From Hemerocallis citrina (Eukaryota > Streptophyta > Magnoliopsida > Asparagales > Asphodelaceae), in NCBI GenBank assembly GCA_017893485.1, contig CM030362.1, forward strand, positions 257,924,244 to 257,988,243: a stretch of DNA of 64,000 nucleotides, read 5' to 3'. The translations under genes and the position numbers were made by a program. Positions 44,015 to 56,500 of the stretch are shown in pieces. Within the stretch, counting starts at the first letter, position 1. Each line of letters opens with the position of its first letter. Under the pieces are notes generated by a model, which saw only the letters and a program-made list of their open reading frames with translations, did not search any database and had not been told where the DNA came from.

Positions 44015-46896
44015 GAGAAATTCTAATTAATGGAATGAAAGCAACTGTTTTGTTTGATACTGGATCATCCCACACTTTTGTGTCACCTACATTTACTAAA
44101 CGACTGGAAGTTGAGCTGAAAATTTTTCCTGGCAAGGTTCTAGCAGTAGCTACTCCATCAGAAGAAACGTTGACTACCGATCGGTATTATGATGGTTGTG
44201 TCGTCGAGTTCAGAGGGAGAATGTTTGGTATCGATCTCATAGAATTGGCAGTGTTCGGAGTTGATGTGATTATTGGCACAGATTGGATATCAATTTACAG
44301 TGCTAGTATCGAATGTAAGAGCAAGGAAGTGTTGATAAAGGCACCAAGAGGACCAGCTGTTACATTTCAAGGGAAGAGAAAGTTCAAGCAGCTGATGGCA
44401 GTTATAATTAAGAAGAACATTCCTGAGAAAGTTAAGCAGATTCCTGTAGTCCAGGACTTTCTGACTGTATTCTTGGAAGACTTACCGGGACTACCACCAG
44501 ATTGGGATGTAGAGTTCAGCATTTCCATTCAGCTAGGGAGTGCACCAATTTCAAAAGCACTATACAGAATGGCTCCTGTAGAACAAGATGAAATCAAGAA
44601 GCAAATTGAAGAGCTGTTGGGCAAAGATTTATCAGACCAAGTGCATCACCTTGGGGAGCGCCAGTCCTATTGGTGAAGAAAAAGGATGAATCGATGATAA
44701 TCTGTATCGATTACAGAGAGCTGAACAAGGTGACCGTCCAGAATAAGTATCCAATTTCGTGAATTGACGGTTTGTTCGACCGACTACAAGGAGCAACAGT
44801 TTTCTCTAAGATTGATCTTCGGTCGGGTTATCACCAAGCTCGTGTAAAGGAAGAGATGTGCACAAGACTACATTCAGAACTCGGCATGGTCATTATGAGT
44901 TTTTGGTTATGTCGTTTGGAGTAACAAATGCACCGGCCATATTCATGGACTTGATGAACAGAGTTTTGTGACCGTTCATCGATTCTTTCGTCATCGTGTT
45001 CATCGGCAATATTATGGTCTAGCCTAAGTCGGAGGAAGAGCATGCTGGTCATCTAGCAGAGGTACTGAAGAAGCTACAGGAACAGAAGATGTATGCCAAA
45101 CTATCTAAGTGTGACTTCTGGAAGTTCGAAGTAGTGTTCATGGGTCATATCATTTCTAAGGATGGAGTGGCCACGGATCCGCAAAAAGATAGAGGTAATG
45201 AAGGAGTGGCCAAGGCCGACAACAGTGAAGGAAATCATGAGCTTTTTGGGTCTGACTGGCTACTAGCGGAGATTTATTCAAAGCTATGCTCAGATAGCTG
45301 TGCCACTCACTGGACTTACAAGGAAAAATTTGAGCTTTAAGTGGACGGAGCAGTGTGAGGCAAGTTTCCAGGAGTTAAAGGAAAGATTGACTACCACTCC
45401 AATACTGGTTTTGTCGAGAGCATGGATCGACTATGATATCTACAGCGATGCTTCCTATCGTTGTTTGGGATGTGTACTGATGTAAGAGGGGAGGGTAATA
45501 GCTTACGGGTCTAGGAAACTAAGACTGCATGAGAAGAATTACCCAACTCATGATCTGGAATTGGCAGCAATTATCTTTGCTTTGAAGCAGAGGAGGCACT
45601 ATGTGTACGGGGAGAATGTCAATATGTACGCAGATCACAAGAGCCTGAAGTACATCCACCAGCAAAGAGATCTGAATTTGAGACAGAGAAGGTGGTTGGA
45701 AGTACTGGAAGCCATCTATCTTGAAATAAAGTATCACCCAGGCAAGGCAAATGTGGTGGCTGATGCGCTCAATCGGAAAAGTAGTTTATCCCGTTTGATC
45801 ACGACTCAAGAAAGATTAGCAGCGGAGCTCGATCGAGGAGGGATAGAGGTGGTGTTGAAAGGATTGGGAACGTCTTTGGCACAGTTGAGACTTCAGCCCA
45901 CACCGAGGGAGAAGATTATCTACAGTCAGAAGTCTGATCCAGAGATTCAGAAGATGATAAAACAAATCGGTGAAGGTAAATTGGCAGAATTTCAAGTAAA
46001 GGATGAAGTGTTGTGGTTTGGAGAGAGGTTGTGTCACCGGATCAAGCAGAACCGAAAGAAAGCCTTGTACAGGAAGCACACACTACTCTTTTATCAATGC
46101 ATCTAGGGAGTACCAAGATGTACAAGGATATCAAATAACATTTCTGGTGGTCAGGAATGAAGAGGGATGTAGCAGATTTTTTCGCAAGGTGTGCAACTTG
46201 TCAGCAAATCAAGGTAGAAACTCAGAGACCCGGAGGATTGTTGCAGCAGTTACCCATTCTTGAGTGGAAGTGAGATAATATCAGCATGGATTTCATTACA
46301 GGGCTACCCAAGAGTTCCAAGGGGAATTATGGGATTTAGATGATAGTCGATCGACTCACCAAATCTACTCACTTTTTGGCAATGAAGGTCACTTGTTCTA
46401 TGGAGAAGTTGGTAGAACTGTATGTCGGGGAGATTGCGAGACTACATGGAATTCCCGTATCAATTGTGTCAGATCGAGATGCGAGATTCATGTCACATTT
46501 AAGGAAGAGTCTTCAAGCAGAATTGGGGACCAGGACTGATTTTAGTACTGCTTTTCATCCTCAAACCGATGGGCGGACTGAGAGAGTCAATCGGGTGCTG
46601 GAGGATATGTTGAGGTGTTGTGTGTTTGACTTCGGTGTCAGCTAGGAGAGACACTTAGCTTTGGTGTAATTTGCCTACAACAATAGCTTTCAGACTAGCA
46701 TCGGTATGGCACCATACGAAGCTTTTATAAGAGGAAGTGCAGGACACCGGTGTGCTGGTATGAAGTGGGGAAAAGGCAGATGTATGGGCCCGAAATAGTG
46801 CAGCAGACTTCAGAGAAGATTGAGCTGATCAGAAAGAGGCTGGTTGATGCACAGAGCAGGCAGAAGAGTTACGCTGACAACCGGAGAAGAGATCTG
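44015..46896 (+). pseudogene. A2 protease, RT, RNase H and truncated integrase
   Basis: Protease (to about 44400) has VLFDTGSSHTFVSP and VIIGTDWISIYSASIECK. Reverse transcriptase (about 44460-45140) keeps [16 protein letters not shown], but its catalytic box reads FIGNIMV instead of FIDDILV. RNase H spans 45430-45790 (YSDASYRCLGCVLM, DHKSLKYIHQQRDLNLRQ, ADALNRKS). Integrase spans 46080-46896 (CATCQQIKVETQRPGG, WMIVDRLTKSTHFLA, IVSDRDARFMS, FHPQTDGRTERVNRVLEDM). It ends abruptly after SYADNRRRD. Multiple stops and frameshifts. Parallel to A1 in frame order. Confidence 0.9.
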
Positions 46897-48060
46897 AGCT
46901 TCTTTCCTCTTTCAAATTTGCCACTTTTAGCTTCATTTTCATGAACAAGTACCAACTCTCCGACTGCGCAAGCAATAGGTAGCTGTACCTTCTCCAACCG
47001 GCTGCCTTTCGAGGTCTTTATTTTCCATTTTTAGCCATGTACAAGGTATGAGCATATGCTTTTTGCCAGCCCTGATTTCACTTGTTTGGATCTATTCGTT
47101 GACCTATCCTGACCGTCCGATGGGGTTGTAGTGGTCAAATCACGATCGTTCAAAGTTCCATGGGCTTTCTGTTGTGGTTTGCTCGGTGGCAGTGCTAGTT
47201 GTTGCTCCTCCGTTGGTTTCATTGCACTGAGTAACTCACGATGAGCCCTTTCAACTTTGTATTCTCCATCTAAGGTGGAATCCCAGATCTGAGACACCAC
47301 CTGCTTGTATGACCATCCATCCCTGAGGGGAGACGATTCGAGAGGTACCCCTTCTCTATGGGCCTCCGCAGTCGTCTCCGGTGCCACCTTGGTGTCGAGG
47401 TCAAAGCAGATAAGATAGGTTTCATCAAAAGTGAAGCATTTGGAGAATCTAGGCATCGCAGTGATGTCTGGACTTCTAATCAGTACCCCTGCCGATACCA
47501 GGTCTATTTCCTCAAAGTTTTTGGGTCAAGCTCTAGCACTATCCCGAAGTCAGAGATGATTTCTTGTAGTCCTCCAGCAATGAAACTGGACGTTGTGGAC
47601 CGAAATTCAATAGGAATCACCTCGTGATAGTTCCGCTCCAAATAATGGAGTCCATTGGGTGAATTTTGCAGTGAAATGCCCAAAATCCACAGAGTCCAAA
47701 TTGGTGACGTCGATCATTTTCTCCGGCGAGGAGAAGGGGACGATGAACTGCATATGGCAGATCTTCTTTACCACCCATTCGCGGTGACCCCTTATTGGCC
47801 ACCGCTTACTAAGATCCTTTAGGAGGTGATTCTCCGATGGTCGTCCCGTATTGATCATTGCAATCGCGGACCATTTCCTGAGCCAAGATTCTTCTTGTTT
47901 GATGGCGTCTAGGTTGCAAGCTAGAAAGATGTTTATAGGATTTTCCGGTGACAAACCTCACCTTACTACTTTCAGTTCCTCCTTTACCTTGATGATCAAA
48001 TTTGTGCAATTGTACGACATATGGCTCCATTTCAAACAACTGAGTGATAAACTGTTAATG
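46897..48060 (-). pseudogene. Degenerate ORF, possibly LINE ORF1 (DUF4283-like)
   Basis: Minus-strand frames at 47954-47607 and 47456-47031 read as one degenerate protein. The first has WTPLFGAELSRG followed by a continuation (about 47610-47530) with GGLQEIISDFGIVLELDPKTL. This is reminiscent of the DUF4283 pattern common in plant LINE ORF1 (a partner-surface loop, then an I--GG-L-D element). The match is by eye only. It reads in the same direction as LINE-2a and lies on the other side of A2, so it may be its 5' part. Confidence 0.4.
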
Positions 48061-50555
48061 TCCACATTTTGGATCAATAATTTGAATACAATTAACAATT
48101 AAATTCTCTATCTTTGGTAATTTACACTTTTTTTCTCTTTTCTACAGGAAAGAGCCTAGAAGCAACTAAATTGAGTGGATTCAAGATTTACTAAGGATTA
48201 ATCTACCACTGTGAGGATGAAGCACTGGAATGAAGAACCTTAAGTTTTGCATCAAAACATTTCTAGAAGCATGATGGAGAGTTGTGTCAACAAGGTTGAA
48301 AGTGTGGGGTTTTTGATTCAAACATGAAGAGCTAAATTCTACAAGAAGTGTAGTTGAAGGGCAAAACAACTCAAGTATCAGCTGTGCATGTGTTACTCTA
48401 CTGGGGGTTGAAGCTCCATATTGACCAAGCCTCATATTGACCTCCACTTCAAATATCAGATTGCAAGTGAAGTGGAAAATGACTTCCTTCAAGAGCTGTG
48501 CATATATCAGCTATATGTACCACAGATACATGAGTATGTAAAGTTAGATGCAAAGTTTTTCTTCACAATTAAGCTGCAATTCATGAGGAAAAATTATGTG
48601 CATCTCAGCTGTGCAACTTGAACTCTCCACTTCAAAGCTCACAGTCCCCATTCTTCACTTTCTAAAGTCCTTCTTTTACTCCCTATAAATTATGACTCCA
48701 TTGGTGATTGAAGCTCTAAATTGATAAAGCCCAAATCATGAAAAATCTCCAGGACTGTGGAAGAAGTTGCAAAAGGGTTTCAACTAGCAGAGTATAATTG
48801 AATTGAAGAGTGAGAGCAAGTTCAGCTGAGCAACTCAGCTGTGCAACTCAGCGGATACACACAGCTGTGCAACTCAACTCAGCTGTGTATCAGCTGTGCA
48901 TATTTTTTAAGAGTGCTACAATATCAGTTCCACACAGATACATGACTTGTGCATAATCAAATACAGCTGCACAAAAGAGTCCTTCTTCATAGCTGAGTTT
49001 CACTCTTTCACCCTCTAGTTTTGAATCAGTTAGATGCAAGTCACAAACACAAAAAAAAAGTGCTCTTGAGAAGAACTAGTATATGCAGGCACATCAAAAC
49101 TACAAGCCAAGAAGGAGAGCAAAAAGAAAGAATCTTTGGGGAGCTAGAGATCTGCCCAGTTGAGATACACCCTCACTACACCCAAATCTGCAACACAACT
49201 GAGCTGTCAAGATCTTGGAAAGATTGCAAATAATGTATAACTGCAATTAACAACTTCCCAAAAATCAAGCTAGTTAGTTGGCTAAAGAATGTTGTTACAA
49301 ACTCAGATTCTGGCAGTTAATGAAGGGAATTTTGACTCAATCCATACCCGATATTGAGGAGATGGCAATCTTAAGCTAGAGATCTGCAGATAGGGGAAAA
49401 GGAAGCTATTAAAAAAAGGGAAAAACACAGACTGTAGGAGGGGAAAAAGGAGGGATTGGGAACTTGAGAACCAGAGGAGATCGAATACAACTTGAAGAGG
49501 AGGAGGGCAATTGGCTTCACTGCTGATCATCACACAAATCAGTGTTACTTCTTCTCTCAAATTTTGTTCTTGAGTTGTTTAAATTATTAGAGTCATGTAT
49601 CCAAATTTGTTAGTCAATAAAAGTTGGATTATGTGTAACTAAACTCATTTGGGCAGATTGAAACCTTAGTCATGTAATGTTTTCAAATCTGCTAAAGCAC
49701 TACTCATATCACTTATTGATTAAACCTGGTAGCTCTTAATCAAAATTTATGATATGTAGTAATTGATGCTTAATATCCTTACTATTCAAGTGTTTGTTAA
49801 CTCAACTTATTTATTGATGAATACTCTATCTCACTCTATTTGAGCACACTGATATATACTCATATATCAATATGCTCTTCTGATATGCCATGGTTAACAC
49901 AAACCAAAGTTGAGTTATCAAGTTTTGCTTATTATAGAATTGAATATGTTATATGAGTAAATTGAGATGACCGAGTCTTATGCTCATAACTAGTAACACA
50001 AGAATCAACTAGGTTCTTTGGTTTAATCAACTTGGAGGTCTAGAATTGATGACAACTTCTAAATCTTTGAATGTTTGTCAATTCCCACCATTTTTATGCT
50101 TTCTTCGAGTGCAACTTAGTAGATATCATGCTAAACACTTAAGGAGAGAAAGGAATTAGAGTAGATACCATGCCTAATTCTTAGCTTAGGAAAATCTTTA
50201 ATTTAAAGAGTAGATACCATACTCTTAAATGAACAAGCATGAGTGATCAGAGTAGTGTAGAAGTTGATCTAGCATACATGACTAGTGGTAGAAATCGAGC
50301 CCAACTAATTCAATAGATATTTCTTGATTCAAATTAACCAATTTGAGAATTTCTTGGTCTATATTTTAATCTCTTCTTCCCTTCAGATATATAGTTAAAA
50401 AAAAAAAAACAAAAAGAGACTTTATACCAAGCACTCTGTTATATTGATTAGTAAGTTATTTACTACAATCTCTGTGGGATTCGAACCTTGCTTTTCACTA
50501 AGCTTCTTTAAACGATTCGTACACTTGCGAGGTTTTAAATTTGTGTTCAGATTAT
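48061..50555. other. Non-coding LTR-like sequence with CAGCTGTGCA repeats
   Basis: No credible ORF. From 48380 to 48970 the palindrome-containing phrase CAGCTGTGCA recurs at least eight times, clustered at 48830-48900. At 50100-50260 the phrase AGTAGATACCAT repeats. At 50461-50535 there is a CTCTGTGGGATTCGA ... CGTACACTTGCGAGG phrase like the one near 950-1015, typical of Athila/Tat LTR ends. I infer part of an LTR of that type, without primer site or internal region. Confidence 0.4.
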
Positions 50556-51560
50556 TTATTCATTTAGATAACTGAAATTATCAACACTGAGACACCGTAC
50601 CTCTTTGGTGCAATCGACGCAACAATGCCCCGTGTCTCGACAATTGAAATAGGTGACTGGTTTCTCTTTGCCTTTACGGAGCTTTTTTCCCTTACTATTG
50701 ACTGTAGTGAGCCTCCTCTTCGTAGCTTTGCTCATCATCTCTGTCCATGGCGCTTCCTACCACCTTTCCTCCTTGGTCTTGGGGACAAAATAGGGCAACT
50801 GGACCCCCCCCCCTTTGGGGCCCTGGATAAGCCCTGTTCTGCAACCGAACACCTAGGCAGGGGGACATGCTGGAGATTGGGTGTTGGTGGATTGGAGGCA
50901 TGAGCGTTGGCATGGTGATTGATTGGAGGAGGGAGTTGGTTGAGGATGTACCTGGAAAGGGAATGTTGGGCAAGGGGGGATGGGTTGAGGGTTGTTTATT
51001 GTTCTCAAAAGCAAATGAGGGTGGTTGTGGAGCTACCTGATTATGGTGGAAGATGGGAGGGTGGTGAGGCAAGGGATGAGTTGCAGTGTTGGACTGTAGA
51101 TTTGGCAGTATGAGGGATTTTAGTCCGAATTTGGTATTGATGTTGGTGAGGTGGTATGTAAGCTCCCTTCCTTCTCCCATGCTTCTTGCTTTTGATTTCA
51201 TGCAGCTTCTGATGGCCCCATTTGTGGTCCTGACCTCGAAGTGGGCTCTTTTTACGTCCATAGTGGCTAGTAGGTGGACCCCTTTGCAGGGCCCGTCCAC
51301 CTCGCTGAGGTGAGGAAAAGCATTGATGATGAACTCGGAGGTTCTCCGAGTGCATGTGATGAGTTCCGTGATGAGCTCCATCCGGCGAATGTCTGAGCTC
51401 TTTGTTGCCCTTCCAAGGAGATGATGATCGATAGGGGTTATGATGGACCCCCTCATCGGGCCCACATCCCCTCATTTCGAGTTCAAAAGTTTCTATGGTG
51501 AACATTTTTATTATAATGAAAGAATTAGAGTTATCGTTTGTAAATCTATCCACTTACATG
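50556..51560 (-). pseudogene. Unidentified Pro/His-rich ORF with a zinc knuckle
   Basis: The minus strand has a 256-residue frame (51465-50695) with a folded-looking part (RRMELITELITCTRRTSEFIINAF, then FEVRTTNGAIRSCMKS). A long Pro/His-rich middle follows. Frameshifted at the end is 50738-50556 with YFNCRDTGHCCVDC, a CCHC knuckle whose first Cys has become Tyr. The order of folded part, disordered part and knuckle resembles retroelement gag or LINE ORF1, but I do not recognise the family. A competing frame (51553-51041) looks like a shadow. Confidence 0.35.
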
Positions 51561-52413
51561 TATTGTCTGTGTATAATTAATATAAAAGAAGTTTCAAGTT
51601 TGGGTTCTTACTATGTCGGCCATGTCAGAATTTTTATTTTAAAAATATATATATATTTATTAAAACTTGCATCACATATATAAATTACTAATCTCAATGA
51701 AAGTACAAAGTCCACTTGGTGAGTACAAACAGATAATGAGGTAAATACGTAGCTAAAATCAAAACTACAGTTCTCGTCTACAGGGTTTGACGTTTTTTTT
51801 TTTTTTTTTAGAGGAAATACAGGGTTTGACGTCGTTAGTTTTCAATTGTCAAAACCCACTATGAGAACTGCATGCAATACTTTTGCTGGTCAAAGCAAAG
51901 ATTCTTTCAACTCTAAAATTATTAATACATAATGACCAAATTATTAATATACTCAATTCGTTTTGATAAAATGATGACACAAAGCTAAAGAGATTAACAT
52001 ATGAAAGGGTCAAAACTATAACTATTCTCACCAATTTGTAGGCTCTTGTCATAATTATTATCACATGCTAACACCCTTCAAATTAGCTAAAAAAATGCGA
52101 TAAAGGCCTTAGGGCTTGATCATTTATTAATCAATATATTTTTCATTTGTGATGTACGTTTTGATAAAGAGTTGAAGCTAAATGTGCGATATAAGTAAGT
52201 CATTATAAAAAATGGAGTTGAACAGACGATACACATAATTTTTTTTAAATTAAGAAGGAAAAATATTGATGTGTACGTGCAATGCACGTGTTGAAAATAG
52301 ATTTTGAGTTGCACGTGCGATTTACCTGTTTGTTTGGTGACAAAAGTAATGTTTATTTTGTGACAAAAAAATATTTAAAATTGTTTATTTGTGACAAACT
52401 CTTCCAATAAATT

Positions 52414-52800
52414 TCTAATATTATAATGGGAGAAGACCTTAGTGTCATTTGTCAATCTACCAACACGTGCATCAAATGTGCATAACTAATATGAAGGAGG
52501 TCTCAAGTTCAAGTCCTCACTATGTCAGTTTTTTTTACTTTAATTTTTTTTTATTGAACATGCATCGCATGTGTAAATTATCATCCATCCATCTATCTAT
52601 CTATAATATAATATATTTACTTACTATAGTAATTTACACATGTGATGCATGTTCAATAAAAAAAAAATTAAAGTAAAAAAATAACATAGTGAGGACTCGA
52701 CTCGAACTTAAGACCTCCTTCATATTAGTTATGCACATTTGATGCACGTGTTGATAGATTGACAAATGACACTGAGGTTTTCTCCCATTATAATATTAGA
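52414..52800. repeat. Long foldback: two modules head to head
   Basis: Arms 52414-52580 and 52630-52800 are inverted copies with few differences, around a 49-bp CTAT-rich centre. Each arm contains the B-box-like TTCAAGTCC (left) or its complement. RNA from here would form a hairpin of about 165 bp. Confidence 0.85.
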
Positions 52801-52879
52801 GATAATCTCCTATTAATTAATTATTAAGAAACCAAATTATATTATATTATATCTATATCTCTATTTGTAATCTCTAATC

Positions 52880-53052
52880 TCTAATATTATAATGGGAGAA
52901 AGCCTTAGTGTCATTTGTAAATCTACCAACGCGTGCATTGTACGTACATAACTAATATGAAGGAGGTCTCAGGTTCAAGTCCTCACTACGTCAGATTTTT
53001 TACTGAAATTTTTCTAAATATATTAAATGTGCATCGCACGTATAAATTACTA
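52880..53052 (+). repeat. Third copy of the module (direct)
   Basis: It matches the left arm of the foldback from CTAATATTATAATGGGAG to GCACGTATAAATTACTATC with scattered differences, including GCGTGCATTGTACGTAC in place of ACGTGCATCAAATGTGC. Confidence 0.8.
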
Positions 53053-53501
53053 TCTATTTATTTATCTATCTATCTCTAATATAATATATAATAACTATTA
53101 TAAGGGAAGAGTTGGAGTTGTAAATCAACCTACTTACGTGCAACACACATGCAACTCTAACTCTCCCATTATAGTCTTCACATTTACTTTTAAAAATATA
53201 TGATCATATTTATTAAGATATGCATCACACGTATAAATCAGAGTTCTTATTTTAAATTTTTAAATAAATTAATAAGTGCATCACACGTGTATATTACTAG
53301 TAGTAGTACTAGTCTTATATTAATAGAAGAGAGAGAGAGAGTCTACTCCTCTCTTTTTGAAATAGAGAAATGAGAGTAAAAGTAGGAAACCATATTTAAC
53401 TAACAGTGCACTACACATGATTTTATTAAAAAAAAATTAAAAAACAAAATAAAAACTCTAATCCCTTAAACATAGTGGTATCGGAGCTCAGGTTTGGCTA
53501 A

Positions 53502-56500
53502 TGTAACTCCTGTTTTTCATTTTTCGTATTTTATTGGTGTATTTTTTCTTTCTTGAGTATTTGTATTGTCTTATATTTTTTTGGACCATATATTGGAGTT
53601 GCTTTCAATAGATATTCATTTTATTTCATTTTGAGCTCTTTTGTGTTTGATTTGTTGTCTTTTGCTTCGTTCTTCATCGATTGTTCTTCTTTTCACTTAT
53701 TTGGGTCTTGTTCTCTTTATTTTTGTTCTTGGGTGCTCATAGTGATTTGGTTGCTCATTCTATTTCCAATCCTATTGTTTTATCCCTAATTGATTACCAA
53801 AGCCAAATTAAACCACAACCCTATTTTGAATCCTATACAATTTATCCTAATCAATCCTATTAAACTAATCCTATTACTAATCCTAACTATCCACAACCCA
53901 ACCAATTACCCATCATATTTCTAAACCCTAAATACACCCTATACATACTCTCTCCCTAAACCCTAACCCTAACTCCTATACACCCGGCCTCCCTCTCTTC
54001 CTTGTTGCGTCAGCCGCCAACATCCCAACCCCACACCCGATGCCCTCCACCTTCGGCCTGTGCACCCAACACCCGACCAAGCCCATCCCGGTCACCCCTA
54101 CCAATGCCGACCACCCAAGCCGCAACCTCCTACACCGAGCACCACCCTCTCTTCCCCTTGCTGTTCCCTTGGCCGTCCATCGCCGTCGACCAGCAGCAGC
54201 ACCGGCAGTACCAGCAGCAACAGCCGCAAGGAGCTCGACGCTCTCTCTCTTGCTCTTGGTTTTTGCATGTGCACAGAGTTGCACGTGTGATCATTAGTTA
54301 GTGGATTGTCGTTCGTAGATTTGTTCGTTGCCCGAAAATCCGTTCCCATTATTCTTGGTGTTCTTCATTTTCGTTTTCGGTTAAGGCAAGTAACTTGTAC
54401 TCCAATTCCTTTGTATGATACAAGTCAAAAATACCGCTTATAGTGTAGTTAGGTTCTAGAGACAACTTGTGTGTGTGTTATCTTTGATGGGTTTTGTCTC
54501 TATTTTGCTATTGACCATAGTTGCCTCACGATACAAAATCGACATAAAAATAACTAGGTTTGACCGTTCTTGATCTATTCATATGTATGAGATAATTAGG
54601 TGAAACTATGTGTTGATGAGATCCATGTGATATGATGATTGTGAATATGTTATATACTCTATTTCATGATATTTGGACACTTAATAGACTCTATACCATG
54701 TTTGATTGTGATTGGAACAAGTTTCGTATGAATTATGGTGGTTTCGTTGTTAGAGAAAAATCTGTAATTGTCGATGATCAGTTTTGGTTTATATTTTAGA
54801 CCATATTAAGGTCAGAATTCTTAATTTTTGTATTTGACATGAATTGTAGAGAAATCTGTCTTCTTTCCAATCACTCTAACTTTGATTGATTTCGTTTTCG
54901 TATGAGTGAGTTATGGCCATTTTACTACAAAGGTGTATTTTATTTCCAGATTTCGTTTCTTGATAATTTTGATGATTAAACTATTTCGATACTAGTCCTA
55001 ACTATATTATTTTGATATGAAACTTTGGACAGTATTTCTATACCTATTTAGGGATTACCCAGAATTTTGGTGAATTTTATTGATGAGTTTGATACGCCAT
55101 TTCATGCTTGTTTATGAAAGTTATACTTGCTGTATTTTGCTTGTTGTTCTGTAAAGAATCGTAGTTTCACCATATTTTCTTTTACTGTATGGAAAATATT
55201 TATAAAATATGAAAGTTATCTTATTTTGTCTATTTTTATCTTCCTTTGGCCGATTTGGATTTTATTTCTCGGTTTGCGAGATATTATAGTTTTCGTACAG
55301 CAGTATTGGGAATTCCAGATTTGCCAAACTATCGTTTCGTGATGTTTTCTAATTTTTGTTGACTAAACTAATTTTACTGGAATATTATGAAACTCTATAC
55401 TATAATAGACATATATGGGATTACCCCAGATTTTTTCTGGATTTATTTAAGGAGTTTTAATGCTGTTTTTCTGACTGAGAATTCGATTTACTGATTTCTG
55501 GCTGAACGTGTTTTCTAGATTCAAATCAGTTTTCAGTTATGATTTGTGAAGTACTATATGACTTATATATAATCGCTGGATTCGTACGAAAGTCTATTTT
55601 CCAGATTCTTTGATGGATTAAGATTTGGATTTCTTTAGTAACGGGAATTACTATTTTAGTACTATACTGTCATGCTGTCCTGAATATGAACATACACTGT
55701 TTCGCTCGTTTATGTGACCGTATATCACTTATGCATGTCTATTTGTTTCCCTGAACCTAATACTAATTGTATCATGTTAGTTTGACACTATTTCATGCAC
55801 TACCATGTCTGTTGATAACCATAATAAAAGTAATCAAGCCGGGGTTTCTTAAGGGAAGATCTTGTAGTGAAAAATATGGAAACGTGTACTTGGAAGGGAA
55901 CTAGTATTGCATACTATTACTTTTACTGCTACTGTTACTTCTTGTTACTGATACCTGAGTACATTGCCCCATTATGGTTCACTATGAAATCAAAAAGTGA
56001 AACTATTTGTTGTAGCAACCATGTGTCACAATATGCGGATCATGAAGTGCTACCTAGCTAGTAATATACACAAGACTGTAAGAACATAAGACTGATGCTG
56101 TTAGACTCATACTGTTGGACTGATACTGTTATATTGTTACACTGATATACTGAGCTTACTGTTACTGGACACTGTTAGTTGCTATATGACATTATACTTG
56201 ACACATTCATTTGTACTGTTAGTATACCATGCTAGTTGACTTTGTTTTACTGATTCATGCTAGTTATTACTGTTGATTCATTATTTCATGCTATTTGTTT
56301 ATCTTTTCCATGTACTTGTATCCTACATTATAAGTGGCCCGTAACTTGCAATTGACGGGTACTTGTTTTCTCTTTCTTTCTTCTGCAATTATTAATTGCA
56401 TATCAGGATGGTCAGCTACCCGACGACATTGGTGAAATGAGATATTAGTGCTGGATTTCTTACTTATTAGTATTGTTATTATTGTTGCTTTGAATAATGT

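Larger units (their letters stand above)
37938..46896 (+). mobile_element. Ty3/gypsy element A2 (family A), 3'-truncated
   Basis: It comprises a 5' LTR (37938-41997), primer site, leader, an acidic ORF (42161-42676), gag (42846-43924), an intron-like segment and pol (44015-46896). It stops abruptly at about 46896 inside the integrase tail, at the point corresponding to about 4190 in A1. The rest of integrase, chromodomain tail and 3' LTR are missing. Because the 3' end is lost no target duplication can be defined. Protease has an intact DTGSSHTF. Internal stops and frameshifts make it inactive. Confidence 0.85.
51561..53501. other. AT-rich region with a dispersed ~170-bp module
   Basis: No gene. 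Modules of about 170 bp start near AATATTATAATGGGAGA, carry GAAGGAGGTCTCAGGTTCAAGTCC, then a T- or A-rich run and TGCATCGCAYGTGTAAATTA, and end in CTAT repeats. Two form a foldback (52414-52800), one lies at 52880-53052, and older copies lie at about 51495-51690 and 53090-53300. A 12-base T-run lies at 51795. The last 35 bases (53473-53501) match the family B primer-site leader. Confidence 0.6.

Noticed and set aside
53954..53973. Interstitial telomere
   Set aside because: Only about three degenerate CCCTAAA-like units are present, repeated in LTR copies, so it is an LTR motif and not a telomere remnant.
53997..54350. Pro-rich frames on both strands near the B2 LTR start
   Set aside because: They are caused by the GC-rich leader; no conserved protein is visible, and the same block lies within a known LTR.
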